Positions 17,801-25,816 of a stretch of DNA of 64,000 nucleotides are shown in pieces. Origin of the DNA: Streptantibioticus ferralitis. Lineage in GTDB: Bacteria; Actinomycetota; Actinomycetes; Streptomycetales; Streptomycetaceae. The notes below the pieces were generated by a model. It saw nothing but the letters and a program-made list of their open reading frames with translations. It ran no database searches and was not told the DNA's origin. The stretch lies in assembly GCF_029223525.1 (NCBI RefSeq), contig NZ_JARHTQ010000015.1:119890-183889 (forward strand). Reading direction: 5' to 3'. Both the position numbers and the translations under genes were made by a program. Positions within the stretch are counted from its first letter, which is position 1. Each line of letters starts with the position of its first letter.

Positions 17801-18140
17801 GCACCGCGTCGACGTCCTTCTTGCCGAGCTGGGCGCCGACGATAAGTCTCATCACGCCGCCACCGGCGATGAAGTACGCCGTGCCCTGCGCGGCGAACTG
17901 CAACTCGGCACCTGACCAGTACCCGACCGCGCGGTCGTAGGCAACCGCGCGTGAGAGCAGCGGCTCGTAGAACGTCTCGAACGGTGCATCGTCGGGCGAG
18001 TACATCGCCTTCAGCTTCACGCTGCGGAACGCGTCCTCGGCCGTGGCAGGGTCGTGGTCGAAGAGACCATCCTGCGCCGGTGCCGCTGGCTTGGCGGAGG
18101 CACCGGGAAACAAAGCATCGTCGTGCTCGGCCAACCTCAC
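14826..18140 (-). CDS. PLD-SNF2 type helicase of a Helicase-Methylase-ATPase (Hma-like) defence system
   Basis: The protein has 1104 residues, starting with GTG 18140 in a GTGA overlap with the methyltransferase stop. An N-terminal PLD-like domain (residues about 45-210) carries HTKYGIF and VAFSGSNN. The SF2/SNF2 core has Walker A DEVGLGKTVEAG, DEAH box VVLVDEAHHAR, SATPMQ, and the C-terminal motifs LVGTDSMSEGLNLQ and RIGRIDRIG. Such ATPases translocate on double-stranded DNA. The operon partners are a DUF1156 methyltransferase and a DUF499 ATPase, the combination described as the Hma defence system. Its probable role is restriction or remodelling of unmodified phage DNA. Confidence 0.85.
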   Translation of the reverse strand: MRLAEHDDALFPGASAKPAAPAQDGLFDHDPATAEDAFRSVKLKAMYSPDDAPFETFYEPLLSRAVAYDRAVGYWSGAELQFAAQGTAYFIAGGGVMRLIVGAQLGKKDVDAVLSGTPLDDVVAERLLADPGLEGTKIVQSEHLSVLAWMVANDRLHIRVGIPVDKHGHLLTHQESGRYFHTKYGIFTDRYGHRVAFSGSNNASVTAWVKNHETFDAYRSWRTESWEDYGEPKERAFERHWRANPDEGWAIIDLPTAVREHLIEHAPAAPPLPFDTLVPQPRREEADHEAPSVDAAIDIQAAWDELVALRDAPKASAWTGVGTAWVQPLPHQAELIHRVVSTYPRGYLFADEVGLGKTVEAGMVIRELFTSGRAKKALLLVPASVMKQWQEELHEKMNLDVARYDKGGFMDRFDQPIATNPKANPWSAFPIVLASSHLARRRSRRTQILDAGPWDVVLVDEAHHARRRGSKATDTPNSLLALLQEMKRRDLWRALYLASATPMQMHAHEAWDLIELLGLPGKWGEQAFFFTQYFTYLGDQPEKRGWKLICDMLEDYFSDPLAEHDYELEQQVNDALGWADALTVTGMADNPPSPDLRAQFPNAISEWMDKWARRHTPIRDRVFRNTRKTMRAYQAAGIIPASIVIPYRHVTDEFIPLAPNERKLYDRIEEYIRRHYNAYKSDKATKALGFIMTVYRRRLTSSFEAIKQSLQRRLEVLEQGKSLADLLTDDDGVDLENSLFDPEAFDVRADRLKKEIGELRSFLNDLGDITGEDTKAKKLVEDLAESFKTYDSAVVFTQYADTMDYVRVRLLAAGYYRLGCYSGRGGEMYDPVAGKWNPVTKAEIKTRFRNGEIEILVGTDSMSEGLNLQTSGRLINYDMPWNLMRVEQRIGRIDRIGAAYERLQISNYFYEDTVEEQVYKGIKEDYDDFTNILGGAAPVLGTVEKVIEDLVLAANLSDEVIASEIAGIRTQIDDINNQPVNTGDLGTSDDDLTIQTPPDLVGGVTPSGLAIKLTNNLLSGRCLSPDDARPGIYHLVLPRDHARVSFGRSDGVSSVECYLGQLSTASVPVTFDRDIWDTSSDSDLVFLTYGSPELGSLLPAEPGE

Positions 18141-21046
18141 TCCATTTCGAAGAGCGCGTCGGGCTTGTCCTCGACCAGCGTGGCCACGTCGGTGGCCTCC
18201 GGCAGGGTCACATCGGGGAAGTAGAGCGTGCACAGGGTGTCAAGGCGCCCGGCCTCGGGCACGACCCACTCTCCCTTGACCTTGGTGCGCGGCATCGCGT
18301 TCACCAGGCCCTGCAGGGTGGAGATGAACCCAGCGTCGTTGATGTAGCCGTGCTTGTCGAGGAATCGCTTCGCCGCCGGCATTCCATCGTGCTCGGCGAT
18401 GTACAGGGTCGTGTCGACCGCGTCGATGATGTAGTCGAACGAGGCAGCCTCGGGCCGTACGCCGGGGGCGTGGGAGTCGCCACCGCGCCGCACCCGCTCG
18501 CTCGGAATGAGCAGGATGACCTTGCCCGAGGACTTGGAGACCACTTTGGCCCCCTCGAGCTCGTCGACGTCGAGCCCGCCGACGGCGAGTGCCAAGAGGC
18601 GGGCAGTGTCGAAGGGGAACTCGCGGGCAGCGAAGGTGTCCCAGGCCAGCAGCACGAAGTCGGTTAGTGTGTCGACCTTCGCCGCCTTCCCGACCAGTCG
18701 GGAGCGGCGCAGGTCCACGATCTCCTCGCGTGCCAGGGCGAGGGCCTCCTCGGGTCGTAGCAACTTGTCGCGGCCATCCTTGTCCGGGGTCGAGGAATAG
18801 ACGGGCCAGCTCTGCGAGATCATCGAGAGCGTCGGGCCGTACGTCGACAGCATCAGGTCGACGCCCTCGATACCGGCATGCTGGAACCGGGTTGCCGCAT
18901 CGCGGGCTGCACGTCGAATATCCTGTTCGATGTCATCGAGATAGACTTTGATGTCGCCGTCTCGATCGTCGCGCTTGCGACAGACCAGCATGATTGTGGA
19001 CGCCGCGGAGTTCACATTGGCCTGGTGCAATGAAACCTCTGACTCGGTGTTGACTGGCCAGGATGTTTCGATCGTGAAGCCAGCCTGCATCAGGCCCATC
19101 CCAAGGGTGTCCCACGCCTCAGCTCGCTTGTGGGTAAACATCACCGAGAGGATGCCGTCATCGGAGAGCACACGACGCGACTCCTCGAAGATGCTGGTCA
19201 TCTTCGTCTCGTAATCGAGGTCAGCAAGTTCCTTCCGGCGCTTTCCCATCGCCGCGAAGCGCGCCGGGTTGGCCACGGCCTCGTTCTGCTTGTCGGTCAG
19301 GTCGTCGCGGAAATAGCCGGGGATGAGGCGCCCAAGGGTACGCTTCTCCCAGACGTAGAAGTAGTCGGCCAACTCGGCGTACATGACGTTGTCGTAGTAC
19401 GGCGGGTCCATGCAAATGTGGACTACTGAGCCGTCCTCAAGGTCGAGGCTCGCGGCGCTTCCCTGCAGGATGGATACTTTCCTCCTCAGCCGGTCTTCAA
19501 GGTCGCTGTCAGATGCGCCGGTCTCGTCGAGCAACCGGGCGATGCCGCCGTAGGCGTCTAGCAGTTGGTCCAGTGCCCAGGAGTAGAGCGCGGTGGCACC
19601 TTCGAACTCGGCGAACGTCCACTTGAAGGAGAAGTTGTGCTTCTCGAAGACGCTACGCATCTTCTGGCGCGATACGTCCCAGGTCGAGGCCCGGGAGTTC
19701 CAGTTGAGTGCCTTGCCCTGCATCAGGGCAAGCTGGAAGAGGGCGGCGTCCGCCGACTCTCCGAGCGCTTCCTGGACCTCAGGCACGATGCGTGCAAACT
19801 CTTCGCCGAAGGTCCCGTGTGTCAAGGCTTGGCGCGGCGTGAAGAAGTCGAGCCAGGTGTTGATGCCGTACATACGGTGACCGCGGTCATAGTTGGCCTC
19901 TACCGGGATCTCTTCGGAAGGCAAAATGTCCTTCGCCTGCCACAGCGCCTTCATCTCCTCAAGCTTCGCCTCAGCGGCGGCGATAGCGTCGAGGTCGGTC
20001 GGGGTGGGGGCGCGGAAGGTGCGTTCGCCCGAGGGCTTTCGGATGGCGACGGCGTAGAGGACCTGCTTCATCTGGCCGGCCTGGGCGGCCTGCTTAACGT
20101 AGTTGCCGTCGATGACGAGGTTGTCGTAGGGCGAGATGGCCTTGCCCCGGGCGGTGGTACCGGTGGAAGCATCGATGTTGTCGACGTCCTCGCCGAGAGC
20201 GACCTCGAAGATCGGCTCTGAGAGCTCGACGCCATCGAACTCGGTAAGCATCCGGACGGCGGCTTCTTTTCCTGCGGTCTTGCGGAGCCACTTGTCGGTC
20301 AGGAGCGGTACGAGGCGGCCGGTACGAGGGCAGGGGATGGCGTTGGCGTACAGGTAAGTTGCGACTGTCTCAGCCTTGCGGCTTGGAAAGTACTCCTTGA
20401 GGCGCTCCTCGATGCGCTTGACGAGGATGCCACCCCACTTCTTAAGTTCCGGAAGGAGGTCGAGTCCGTGGGTCGCAGGGATCTCGACGCCTGCTTTGAG
20501 CACGCTCGCGGCCACACCGTTGAGGTCGTTGGCAATAACCGGAAGCCCGAGTCGGCTGGCGGCCCACGGAATTGAACCGCCACCCGCTGTCGGGTCTGCG
20601 ATTACTGGCAGCTCGCCCCATGTGTGCGTCAGCACTGCATGGAGCAAGTCGATGTCCGCGCGCGGGATCGCGTTCCGGAAGGCTTGCTTGTAGGTGTAAG
20701 GGTTGGGGATCCGCTGGCCTGTCGCGACCGCAACGTCGTACATGCGACGGGCGATGATCGGGTCACCCCAGATGCCGATGAGGCGAAGGAGCCAGCGGTG
20801 GTAGGTGGCCTCGTCTTGGAGTTCGACGGCGTCGGGATACGCCTTTGCGAGCTCCTCGGTCCAGGCAGGCAGGACGCCGGCGAGGGCGACGGCCGCGGAG
20901 GCAACGAGGGGACGGCGGGCCCACCAGATGTGGAGGAAGGAGAGCGGTGGGAGCGCGGAGGCGGCGCCGCGTTCCCGACGGGATTCGATGCCGAGCTCAG
21001 CGACGGGGAGCCAGTCCTCGATGAGGACACGTGGTTTGGTGCTCAT
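18137..21046 (-). CDS. DUF1156-type DNA amino-methyltransferase (Hma-like system)
   Basis: The protein has 969 residues. The N-terminus IEDWLPVAELGIESRRE with LSFLHIWWARRP is the DUF1156 signature. SAM-binding motif I is seen as PTAGGGSIPWAASRLG near residue 152, and the catalytic motif DPPYYDNVMYAELADYF near 550 marks an N6-adenine or N4-cytosine enzyme. It starts 11 bases after the preceding small gene and its stop overlaps the helicase start. It most likely modifies host DNA so that the helicase-ATPase partners act only on foreign DNA, or labels targets. Recognition specificity cannot be predicted. Confidence 0.85.
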   Translation of the reverse strand: MSTKPRVLIEDWLPVAELGIESRRERGAASALPPLSFLHIWWARRPLVASAAVALAGVLPAWTEELAKAYPDAVELQDEATYHRWLLRLIGIWGDPIIARRMYDVAVATGQRIPNPYTYKQAFRNAIPRADIDLLHAVLTHTWGELPVIADPTAGGGSIPWAASRLGLPVIANDLNGVAASVLKAGVEIPATHGLDLLPELKKWGGILVKRIEERLKEYFPSRKAETVATYLYANAIPCPRTGRLVPLLTDKWLRKTAGKEAAVRMLTEFDGVELSEPIFEVALGEDVDNIDASTGTTARGKAISPYDNLVIDGNYVKQAAQAGQMKQVLYAVAIRKPSGERTFRAPTPTDLDAIAAAEAKLEEMKALWQAKDILPSEEIPVEANYDRGHRMYGINTWLDFFTPRQALTHGTFGEEFARIVPEVQEALGESADAALFQLALMQGKALNWNSRASTWDVSRQKMRSVFEKHNFSFKWTFAEFEGATALYSWALDQLLDAYGGIARLLDETGASDSDLEDRLRRKVSILQGSAASLDLEDGSVVHICMDPPYYDNVMYAELADYFYVWEKRTLGRLIPGYFRDDLTDKQNEAVANPARFAAMGKRRKELADLDYETKMTSIFEESRRVLSDDGILSVMFTHKRAEAWDTLGMGLMQAGFTIETSWPVNTESEVSLHQANVNSAASTIMLVCRKRDDRDGDIKVYLDDIEQDIRRAARDAATRFQHAGIEGVDLMLSTYGPTLSMISQSWPVYSSTPDKDGRDKLLRPEEALALAREEIVDLRRSRLVGKAAKVDTLTDFVLLAWDTFAAREFPFDTARLLALAVGGLDVDELEGAKVVSKSSGKVILLIPSERVRRGGDSHAPGVRPEAASFDYIIDAVDTTLYIAEHDGMPAAKRFLDKHGYINDAGFISTLQGLVNAMPRTKVKGEWVVPEAGRLDTLCTLYFPDVTLPEATDVATLVEDKPDALFEME

Positions 21047-21057
21047 GGGTGGCTCTT

Positions 21058-21537
21058 TCAGTCGTCAGAAAGGAGGGTGCGGAGGGCCTTGCGGGCGCGA
21101 TTGGCGTCGACACCAATGCACTTGGAGTACCAGTAGTAGGTCTCCTCGGTGCTCATGGCGTTGATGCCAGCGACGAGTGCGCGGACGCGCTCGCGCTTGG
21201 CGATGGGCTGGGTGGCGAGCAGGATCAGAGTCAGGCGTACGCCGTCGGGTTCGGCAAGCCGGATGGGTGCCTTGCGGGTGAAGGTCAGCACGCTGGGCTG
21301 GTAGCCCGATCGCCGAATGGCGGCGAAGAGGGCGTCGATGACGCGGCCTGTCTGCTGTGGGGTGACGGTGACGACCGCGGTAGCAAGGACAGAGCCGACC
21401 TCGCCGTACGTCTCCTCGATGGTGAGGCCGTACGTCTCGCCGCGGCCAGGCTTCACGATGAGACGGAAACCGCGGACGCCGTTGACGGCAGCAAGCCGTC
21501 GGCTCTGAACGGTCATCGCGCGCTGGGGACTGGTCAC
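21058..21537 (-). CDS. small protein of the Hma-like defence operon
   Basis: The protein has 159 residues, with a GTG start overlapping the DUF499 stop (GTGA). It is basic and soluble and has a beta-rich middle (GFRLIVKPGRGETYGLTIEE) and a C-terminal helix pair around YYWYSKCIGVDANRARKAL. I do not recognise a named domain. Small proteins of unknown function often sit between DUF499 and DUF1156 genes in these operons. Coupling on both sides supports a part in the same complex. Confidence 0.7.
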   Translation of the reverse strand: MTSPQRAMTVQSRRLAAVNGVRGFRLIVKPGRGETYGLTIEETYGEVGSVLATAVVTVTPQQTGRVIDALFAAIRRSGYQPSVLTFTRKAPIRLAEPDGVRLTLILLATQPIAKRERVRALVAGINAMSTEETYYWYSKCIGVDANRARKALRTLLSDD

Positions 21538-24500
21538 TTGGTCACCTCGGCGGTCATCGTCGTGCTCTTCATGCCGAGCTTCTTGATGACGTCATGGATC
21601 TGGGCGAACTGTGGGTCGTCGACGTCGAGTGCCGGTTCAAACCGGAAGGTAAGGGTGACGTCGCCAACGACCTTGGTGGCGGCGGTGAGTGCTTTCTTAG
21701 CGTGGCCGTAGGCCATCTGGAAGTCGGCGCGCTCGGCGGTGCCCTGGAACTGGATGCCGCCTCCGGTGAGGCCCTTGTATTCGGCGCGGATGGTGGAGCG
21801 GACCATGATGGTCTGCTTCTGCAGCATGCCGAGTGAGGCGACGGCGAGGTCGATGTCGCTCGTGCCTGACGCGGCATCCGCGCTCACCTTCAAAGTGAGG
21901 GTCGAGATGGCGCGGATCGCGTAGTCGGATACGGCATCGAGCAGGGTCTGCATGGCTGCGCCGCCGGGGCCGTTCGCCGTGAAGGTCTTGGAGGTGGCCG
22001 TGCGAGTGGGGACCTCGACGCCGATCTCATCGGCGATCTCGCGAGGCAGGATGTGAAGAGTGTCGAGGCCCTTGTCCTTTATCGCCGAGGGTGAGAGCGC
22101 CCGGACGCCAGCGGCAGGCTCGGTGTCGGTGACGATGAACCAGCTGTACTCGCTGGACTGGACGGCGGTGGCCAGCAGGTCGAGGACATCGGTCTTGGAG
22201 GGCTCGCCGCCAGAGGCTGCCTCAAGGCGGGCGCGGAGGTCGGCACCAGTGAACCGGTCGCTGGTGAGCACCGAGCGGAGGTCGGTCTGGGTGGGTTTGC
22301 GGGCCAGCAGGCCGCGCTTCTGTGCCTCGGCCATGGTCATGACCTCGGTGTCGGCGCTGAAGGTGATCGACATGCCGGCCTGGTTGTTGGCCGTGTAGGC
22401 CTTGCCGCTGGCCGAGTCGTAGTAGACCCAGCCGTCGTGGTTGACGCCGTTGACGATCGCGTCACGCAGCAGGGAGGTGTTGCGGACGATGGAGACCTTG
22501 TGATCGGACCAGAAGTAGGCGGCGATCGCGGCAGTGCTCGTGGCCTCCTTGTTGGCCCAAGTTCGGTTACGCAGGAAGGATGCGGTGAACGGGCTGGTAC
22601 GGATCTTCTCCTCGTCGGTCAGCAGCGTGATGACTGCAGAGGTGGCATTCTTCGGATCGCCCTGGGCCTGGGCGGGAAGCTCGCGGTGGCGCAGGTAGCC
22701 GGTGGCCTTCTCGTCAGCCGGGTAGTAGATATGCTTGAAGCACCGGGTGACCGCGATGCGTGCCTGGAGGCGGGCCTCCTTGTCGTAGGCCTCGACCTTC
22801 TTGCGGACCTCCTCGCTGAACTGACCCAGCCGGTGAGTGTCGGCGGCGAGGTTGCTGGAGGCGATCAGGGCACGTGCGCGGTCCTTAAGCACGTGGACCT
22901 GCTCGGCGTCGGACAGGGCGAAAACCAGGGAGTTGCGGTACTTGCGCGGCGCGCCGGCCGAGCCGACCTTGTCGAGCATCTCCACGATCTGTGCCGGCGG
23001 CTGGTCGGCGTGGCCCTGGTCAACTGTCACGACATCGTGGTCGAGCACGACCACGCGCAGCGCGTCCTTGTCTGGGATCTCGGCAGGGCCTGACGGGAAA
23101 TGGATCGCGGTGACGCCGCCGTCGTTGGCAAATGCCTTCTGTATGAGACTGTCGACTTCCGCGGCAACCGCGGTGTTGGCGACGTTGCGCTTCTCGGTCT
23201 CGATGATGGCGTTGACGTTGGGCTCGATGTTGAAGCGCCAGCGAGCTCCGTCGTACGACAGGTGCCAGAAGACCTTCTCCGACTCGGTGAGCGCCTTCTC
23301 GAAGATGGTGGCGTCCTCGCCGGGGCGCAGGGTGCCGACCAGCCAGTCGTTGCGGCCCGCCCCTGCCGTGGAGACCATTTCCAAGGAGTGGGTAAACACG
23401 GTGCGGGCCACGCGGGTGACATAGGCAGGCTTGCCAGGGAAGACATCGGCGTCGACGACAGCCGCATGGGAAGCCTTGGAGGCAAAGTCGCCCTTGGCCA
23501 CGCTCGCGTACTCGGCACGGCCGAGGCCGTCGGTGAGGTGATTGAGGACCGGCTCGTTGGAGTAGTCGATGTCACCGACGTTGATGATTGCTGTATCCGC
23601 GTTGGTGGCGTAGATGTTGGCCACGACCTCAGCCAGGAGCTTCAAGGCGCCGCGGGCGCGCTGGAAATCGGTTATGTTGCCCAGACGCTTGTCGAGGACG
23701 CGGACCAGCTCGGGGTGGAACGGGTAGGTCTTAGTGACCAAGTCGCCATAGGAAGCCGGGTGCTCGGCGCCGCCAGCGAGCTGCTCGGTCTTGGCGAGCT
23801 GTTCGTAGAAGTCCCTGTATGCCTCCCCGGCCGCCCTGGCGGCATCCTCGTCGACTGAGGCGAAAAGGCGCTTCTTAAGGATTTCTCCGATCTCGTTGTC
23901 ATCGGCCGGCGTGATCACCGCGCTCGGCCGCACGGCGCGGGTCAGGACCTCGCCGGTCTCCTGGGCGGCTTTGACCAAGGCGGCGTTGGCGGCGTCGACC
24001 TTCTCCTTCTCCTCACCGATCAGCTCGCTGATCTCGGTGGTCTCTGCACCAAACGCGTTGGTGGTCGCGGCCAGGGTGATGATGACCGAGACCCTGTTGG
24101 TCGGGTCGGAGGCAACCTCGAAGAGGTTGCCGAGGAAGGCGGGTATCGCGCCGGCCATGCGGCGTATGTCCTCGCTGCCGGAGGAGGTCAGTACACGCAG
24201 ATGTTTGGAGATCTCGTCGACGATCACGACCGTCGGGTTGCCACGGAAGGCGGCCTTGATTGTGGCGGTGCCCGGAACGGTGCGTTGGGTGTCGTTCGCC
24301 TCCATGGCTGCGAACGCGTCATCGCCGATTTGGGCGGCCATCTCACCCCATATCGTGTAGGTGCGACGGCCGTTGGTTTCGATGCCCACAGCGGGGTCAA
24401 GGACGTCGCCGACCAAGGCCGCAACCTGGACCGGGCCGTCAGGAAGCAGGCTTGGGTCAAGGAACTCGGGGATGGTGGATGGCCGGGCACCCTTGGCGAG

Positions 24501-24815
24501 GTGGTAGACAGCAGTCAGGCCGTGGGTCTTACCGCCACCGAACGAGGTCGTCGGGCGAAGCACGCCGTTCTCCCCCGCGACACCCTTCGCTCCGCTCAGG
24601 CGGCCGAATGTCTTGGTGAGCAGCTTCTTCAGGCCGCTCGTGGGGTAGGTCTGCGCGAAGAATGCTTCCGCGTCGCCATACACCGGATAGTGCTCCGCGT
24701 CGCGGACCACCTTGTCCAGTTGTGCTGCGAAGTGATTGTCCGCCAACCCGCCTTCGAGCACGTCCCGCCGCGGGACACACACGTTCCTCAGAGCCACCAG
24801 GCTCGACGCTGCCAT
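21534..24815 (-). CDS. DUF499-type AAA ATPase (Hma-like system)
   Basis: The protein has 1093 residues. The N-terminus (VPRRDVLEGGLADNHFAAQL) and the P-loop PTTSFGGGKTHGL near residue 93 are typical of DUF499 ATPases. Walker B is VVIVDEISKHL near residue 198, followed by a sensor-like IITLAATTNAFG. The start is ATG 24815 with GGAGAGG upstream. It heads the four-gene operon that runs leftward. DUF499 proteins partner DUF1156 methyltransferases and SF2 helicases in anti-phage loci. ATP hydrolysis probably gates assembly of the complex on DNA. Confidence 0.85.
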   Translation of the reverse strand: MAASSLVALRNVCVPRRDVLEGGLADNHFAAQLDKVVRDAEHYPVYGDAEAFFAQTYPTSGLKKLLTKTFGRLSGAKGVAGENGVLRPTTSFGGGKTHGLTAVYHLAKGARPSTIPEFLDPSLLPDGPVQVAALVGDVLDPAVGIETNGRRTYTIWGEMAAQIGDDAFAAMEANDTQRTVPGTATIKAAFRGNPTVVIVDEISKHLRVLTSSGSEDIRRMAGAIPAFLGNLFEVASDPTNRVSVIITLAATTNAFGAETTEISELIGEEKEKVDAANAALVKAAQETGEVLTRAVRPSAVITPADDNEIGEILKKRLFASVDEDAARAAGEAYRDFYEQLAKTEQLAGGAEHPASYGDLVTKTYPFHPELVRVLDKRLGNITDFQRARGALKLLAEVVANIYATNADTAIINVGDIDYSNEPVLNHLTDGLGRAEYASVAKGDFASKASHAAVVDADVFPGKPAYVTRVARTVFTHSLEMVSTAGAGRNDWLVGTLRPGEDATIFEKALTESEKVFWHLSYDGARWRFNIEPNVNAIIETEKRNVANTAVAAEVDSLIQKAFANDGGVTAIHFPSGPAEIPDKDALRVVVLDHDVVTVDQGHADQPPAQIVEMLDKVGSAGAPRKYRNSLVFALSDAEQVHVLKDRARALIASSNLAADTHRLGQFSEEVRKKVEAYDKEARLQARIAVTRCFKHIYYPADEKATGYLRHRELPAQAQGDPKNATSAVITLLTDEEKIRTSPFTASFLRNRTWANKEATSTAAIAAYFWSDHKVSIVRNTSLLRDAIVNGVNHDGWVYYDSASGKAYTANNQAGMSITFSADTEVMTMAEAQKRGLLARKPTQTDLRSVLTSDRFTGADLRARLEAASGGEPSKTDVLDLLATAVQSSEYSWFIVTDTEPAAGVRALSPSAIKDKGLDTLHILPREIADEIGVEVPTRTATSKTFTANGPGGAAMQTLLDAVSDYAIRAISTLTLKVSADAASGTSDIDLAVASLGMLQKQTIMVRSTIRAEYKGLTGGGIQFQGTAERADFQMAYGHAKKALTAATKVVGDVTLTFRFEPALDVDDPQFAQIHDVIKKLGMKSTTMTAEVTK

Positions 24816-25199
24816 GCCTCTCCTGCCCCCAGACGCCGTGCGCGCGGCGTCGCCCCTCCTGCATATCGTGTGATGGTCAAGTTACCAATAATTACGCGGA
24901 GTTGAGCGACGTCTGGCGTAGGACTCCTCGAACTTGTCGAGGCCGCCTTCCTCAGCCTTCCTGTTCCGTAAGCCGTCCGCCACGCTCGCAGCGCACGACG
25001 AGCGGGAAGCGTCCAGGGGTCCATCCCGGGCATCCGAGTGCGCGGGTCACCGACCCGAACGCACCGGAGCGGCTGGCGTCAGGCTCATTGCAGGGCGACG
25101 CGGACCATCCGTGAACAAGCAAGGCGCCCGCGGCAGTTGGAAGGCCTGTGAACTACTAGAACAGCGGAGACACCGACGGCTTCCGGAGCTGTGTGCGCA
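24816..25199. other. upstream region of the defence operon, no gene seen
   Basis: An AT-richer patch at 24870-24905 (GTCAAGTTACCAATAATTACG on the plus strand) is the likely promoter of the leftward DUF499 operon, given its contrast with the surrounding GC content. No protein-like frame with coding bias follows up to the DUF2637 remnant. Confidence 0.35.
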
Positions 25200-25565
25200 G
25201 GCTCGATCCTACCGAAGGGGTCGGCGAGCACTGCCCTCCGCATGCACGATGGCCACCAAATCCCGAGATCGGACAGCCCCCCCCGATGAGGAGTCGCTTG
25301 CGCAGCGTCTCAGCCGAGATGGGCCGCTGATAGGTCTCCCAGTGCCAAGCATCTTCTCGACGGGCGTGCCCAAGGAGATCGTCTTCCTTGGGCTGGTCGG
25401 CGGGCTCCTCGGAAGACGAGCCCGAATGGCTGGCCCCTGGGTCGCCTCCGATCGCATGGCGCGGTGCCGCCTCGGTCAGTTCGTTGCTCAACAACGGGAC
25501 GTACGGCCGGATTCGGCTCTCCCGCTTGAAGTCCGTTGATGGCTTGGAGCAAGCTCGGCCCGCGG
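25200..25565 (-). pseudogene. third, decayed copy of the DUF2637 (SpdB-like) gene
   Basis: The minus strand here repeats the C-terminal part of the two full DUF2637 genes: GPSLLQAING in one frame, then ARREDAWHWETYQRPIS and AETLRKRL in another. Near 25279-25286 a run of eight C residues shifts the frame, so the end (AARSRMLVAMM in the intact copies) is lost. The N-terminal membrane half is missing and is replaced by the transposase tail at 25536-25751. Confidence 0.75.
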
Positions 25566-25751
25566 CATGCGGGAAAGATCGTCACCGTCGTCATCGAGGA
25601 CACCCACTACCGGATCCTGCACGGGGAGGACGAACTCGCTGTCAGGCCCCGCAAGAACCTCGGGCCGATCACCAGGCTCTACGTCAAAGGCATGGGCCCC
25701 CAGAAGGACCGTCAAGGATCTCCTGACGACAAACCGTCAGGGAAGTCCTGA
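25536..25751 (+). pseudogene. C-terminal fragment of a DDE transposase (IS481-like)
   Basis: The frame reads HAGKIVTVVIEDTHYRI, then a charged stretch and ITRLYVKG. This is the small beta-barrel tail that follows the integrase core in IS481-type transposases (HAGKxVTVxVxDTxxRV). The catalytic core is absent. It abuts the broken DUF2637 copy, so an insertion followed by deletion probably destroyed both. Confidence 0.5.
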
Positions 25752-25816
25752 GACCTCACACCGACAATTGGCGATGGCCAACCCGAGAGCCTCGCCTTCG
25801 GCCGGCTCCGCAGAGC

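Noticed and set aside
15228..17915. An 895-codon open frame on the plus strand
   Set aside because: It is exactly antisense to the helicase gene, has low-complexity Val/Gly/Glu composition and no known motif. Such mirror frames are an effect of high GC content.
14826..24815. DISARM or BREX system
   Set aside because: A helicase and methyltransferase are present, but no DrmA/DrmB, PglZ phosphatase or BrxC-type gene is seen; DUF499 and DUF1156 fit Hma better.
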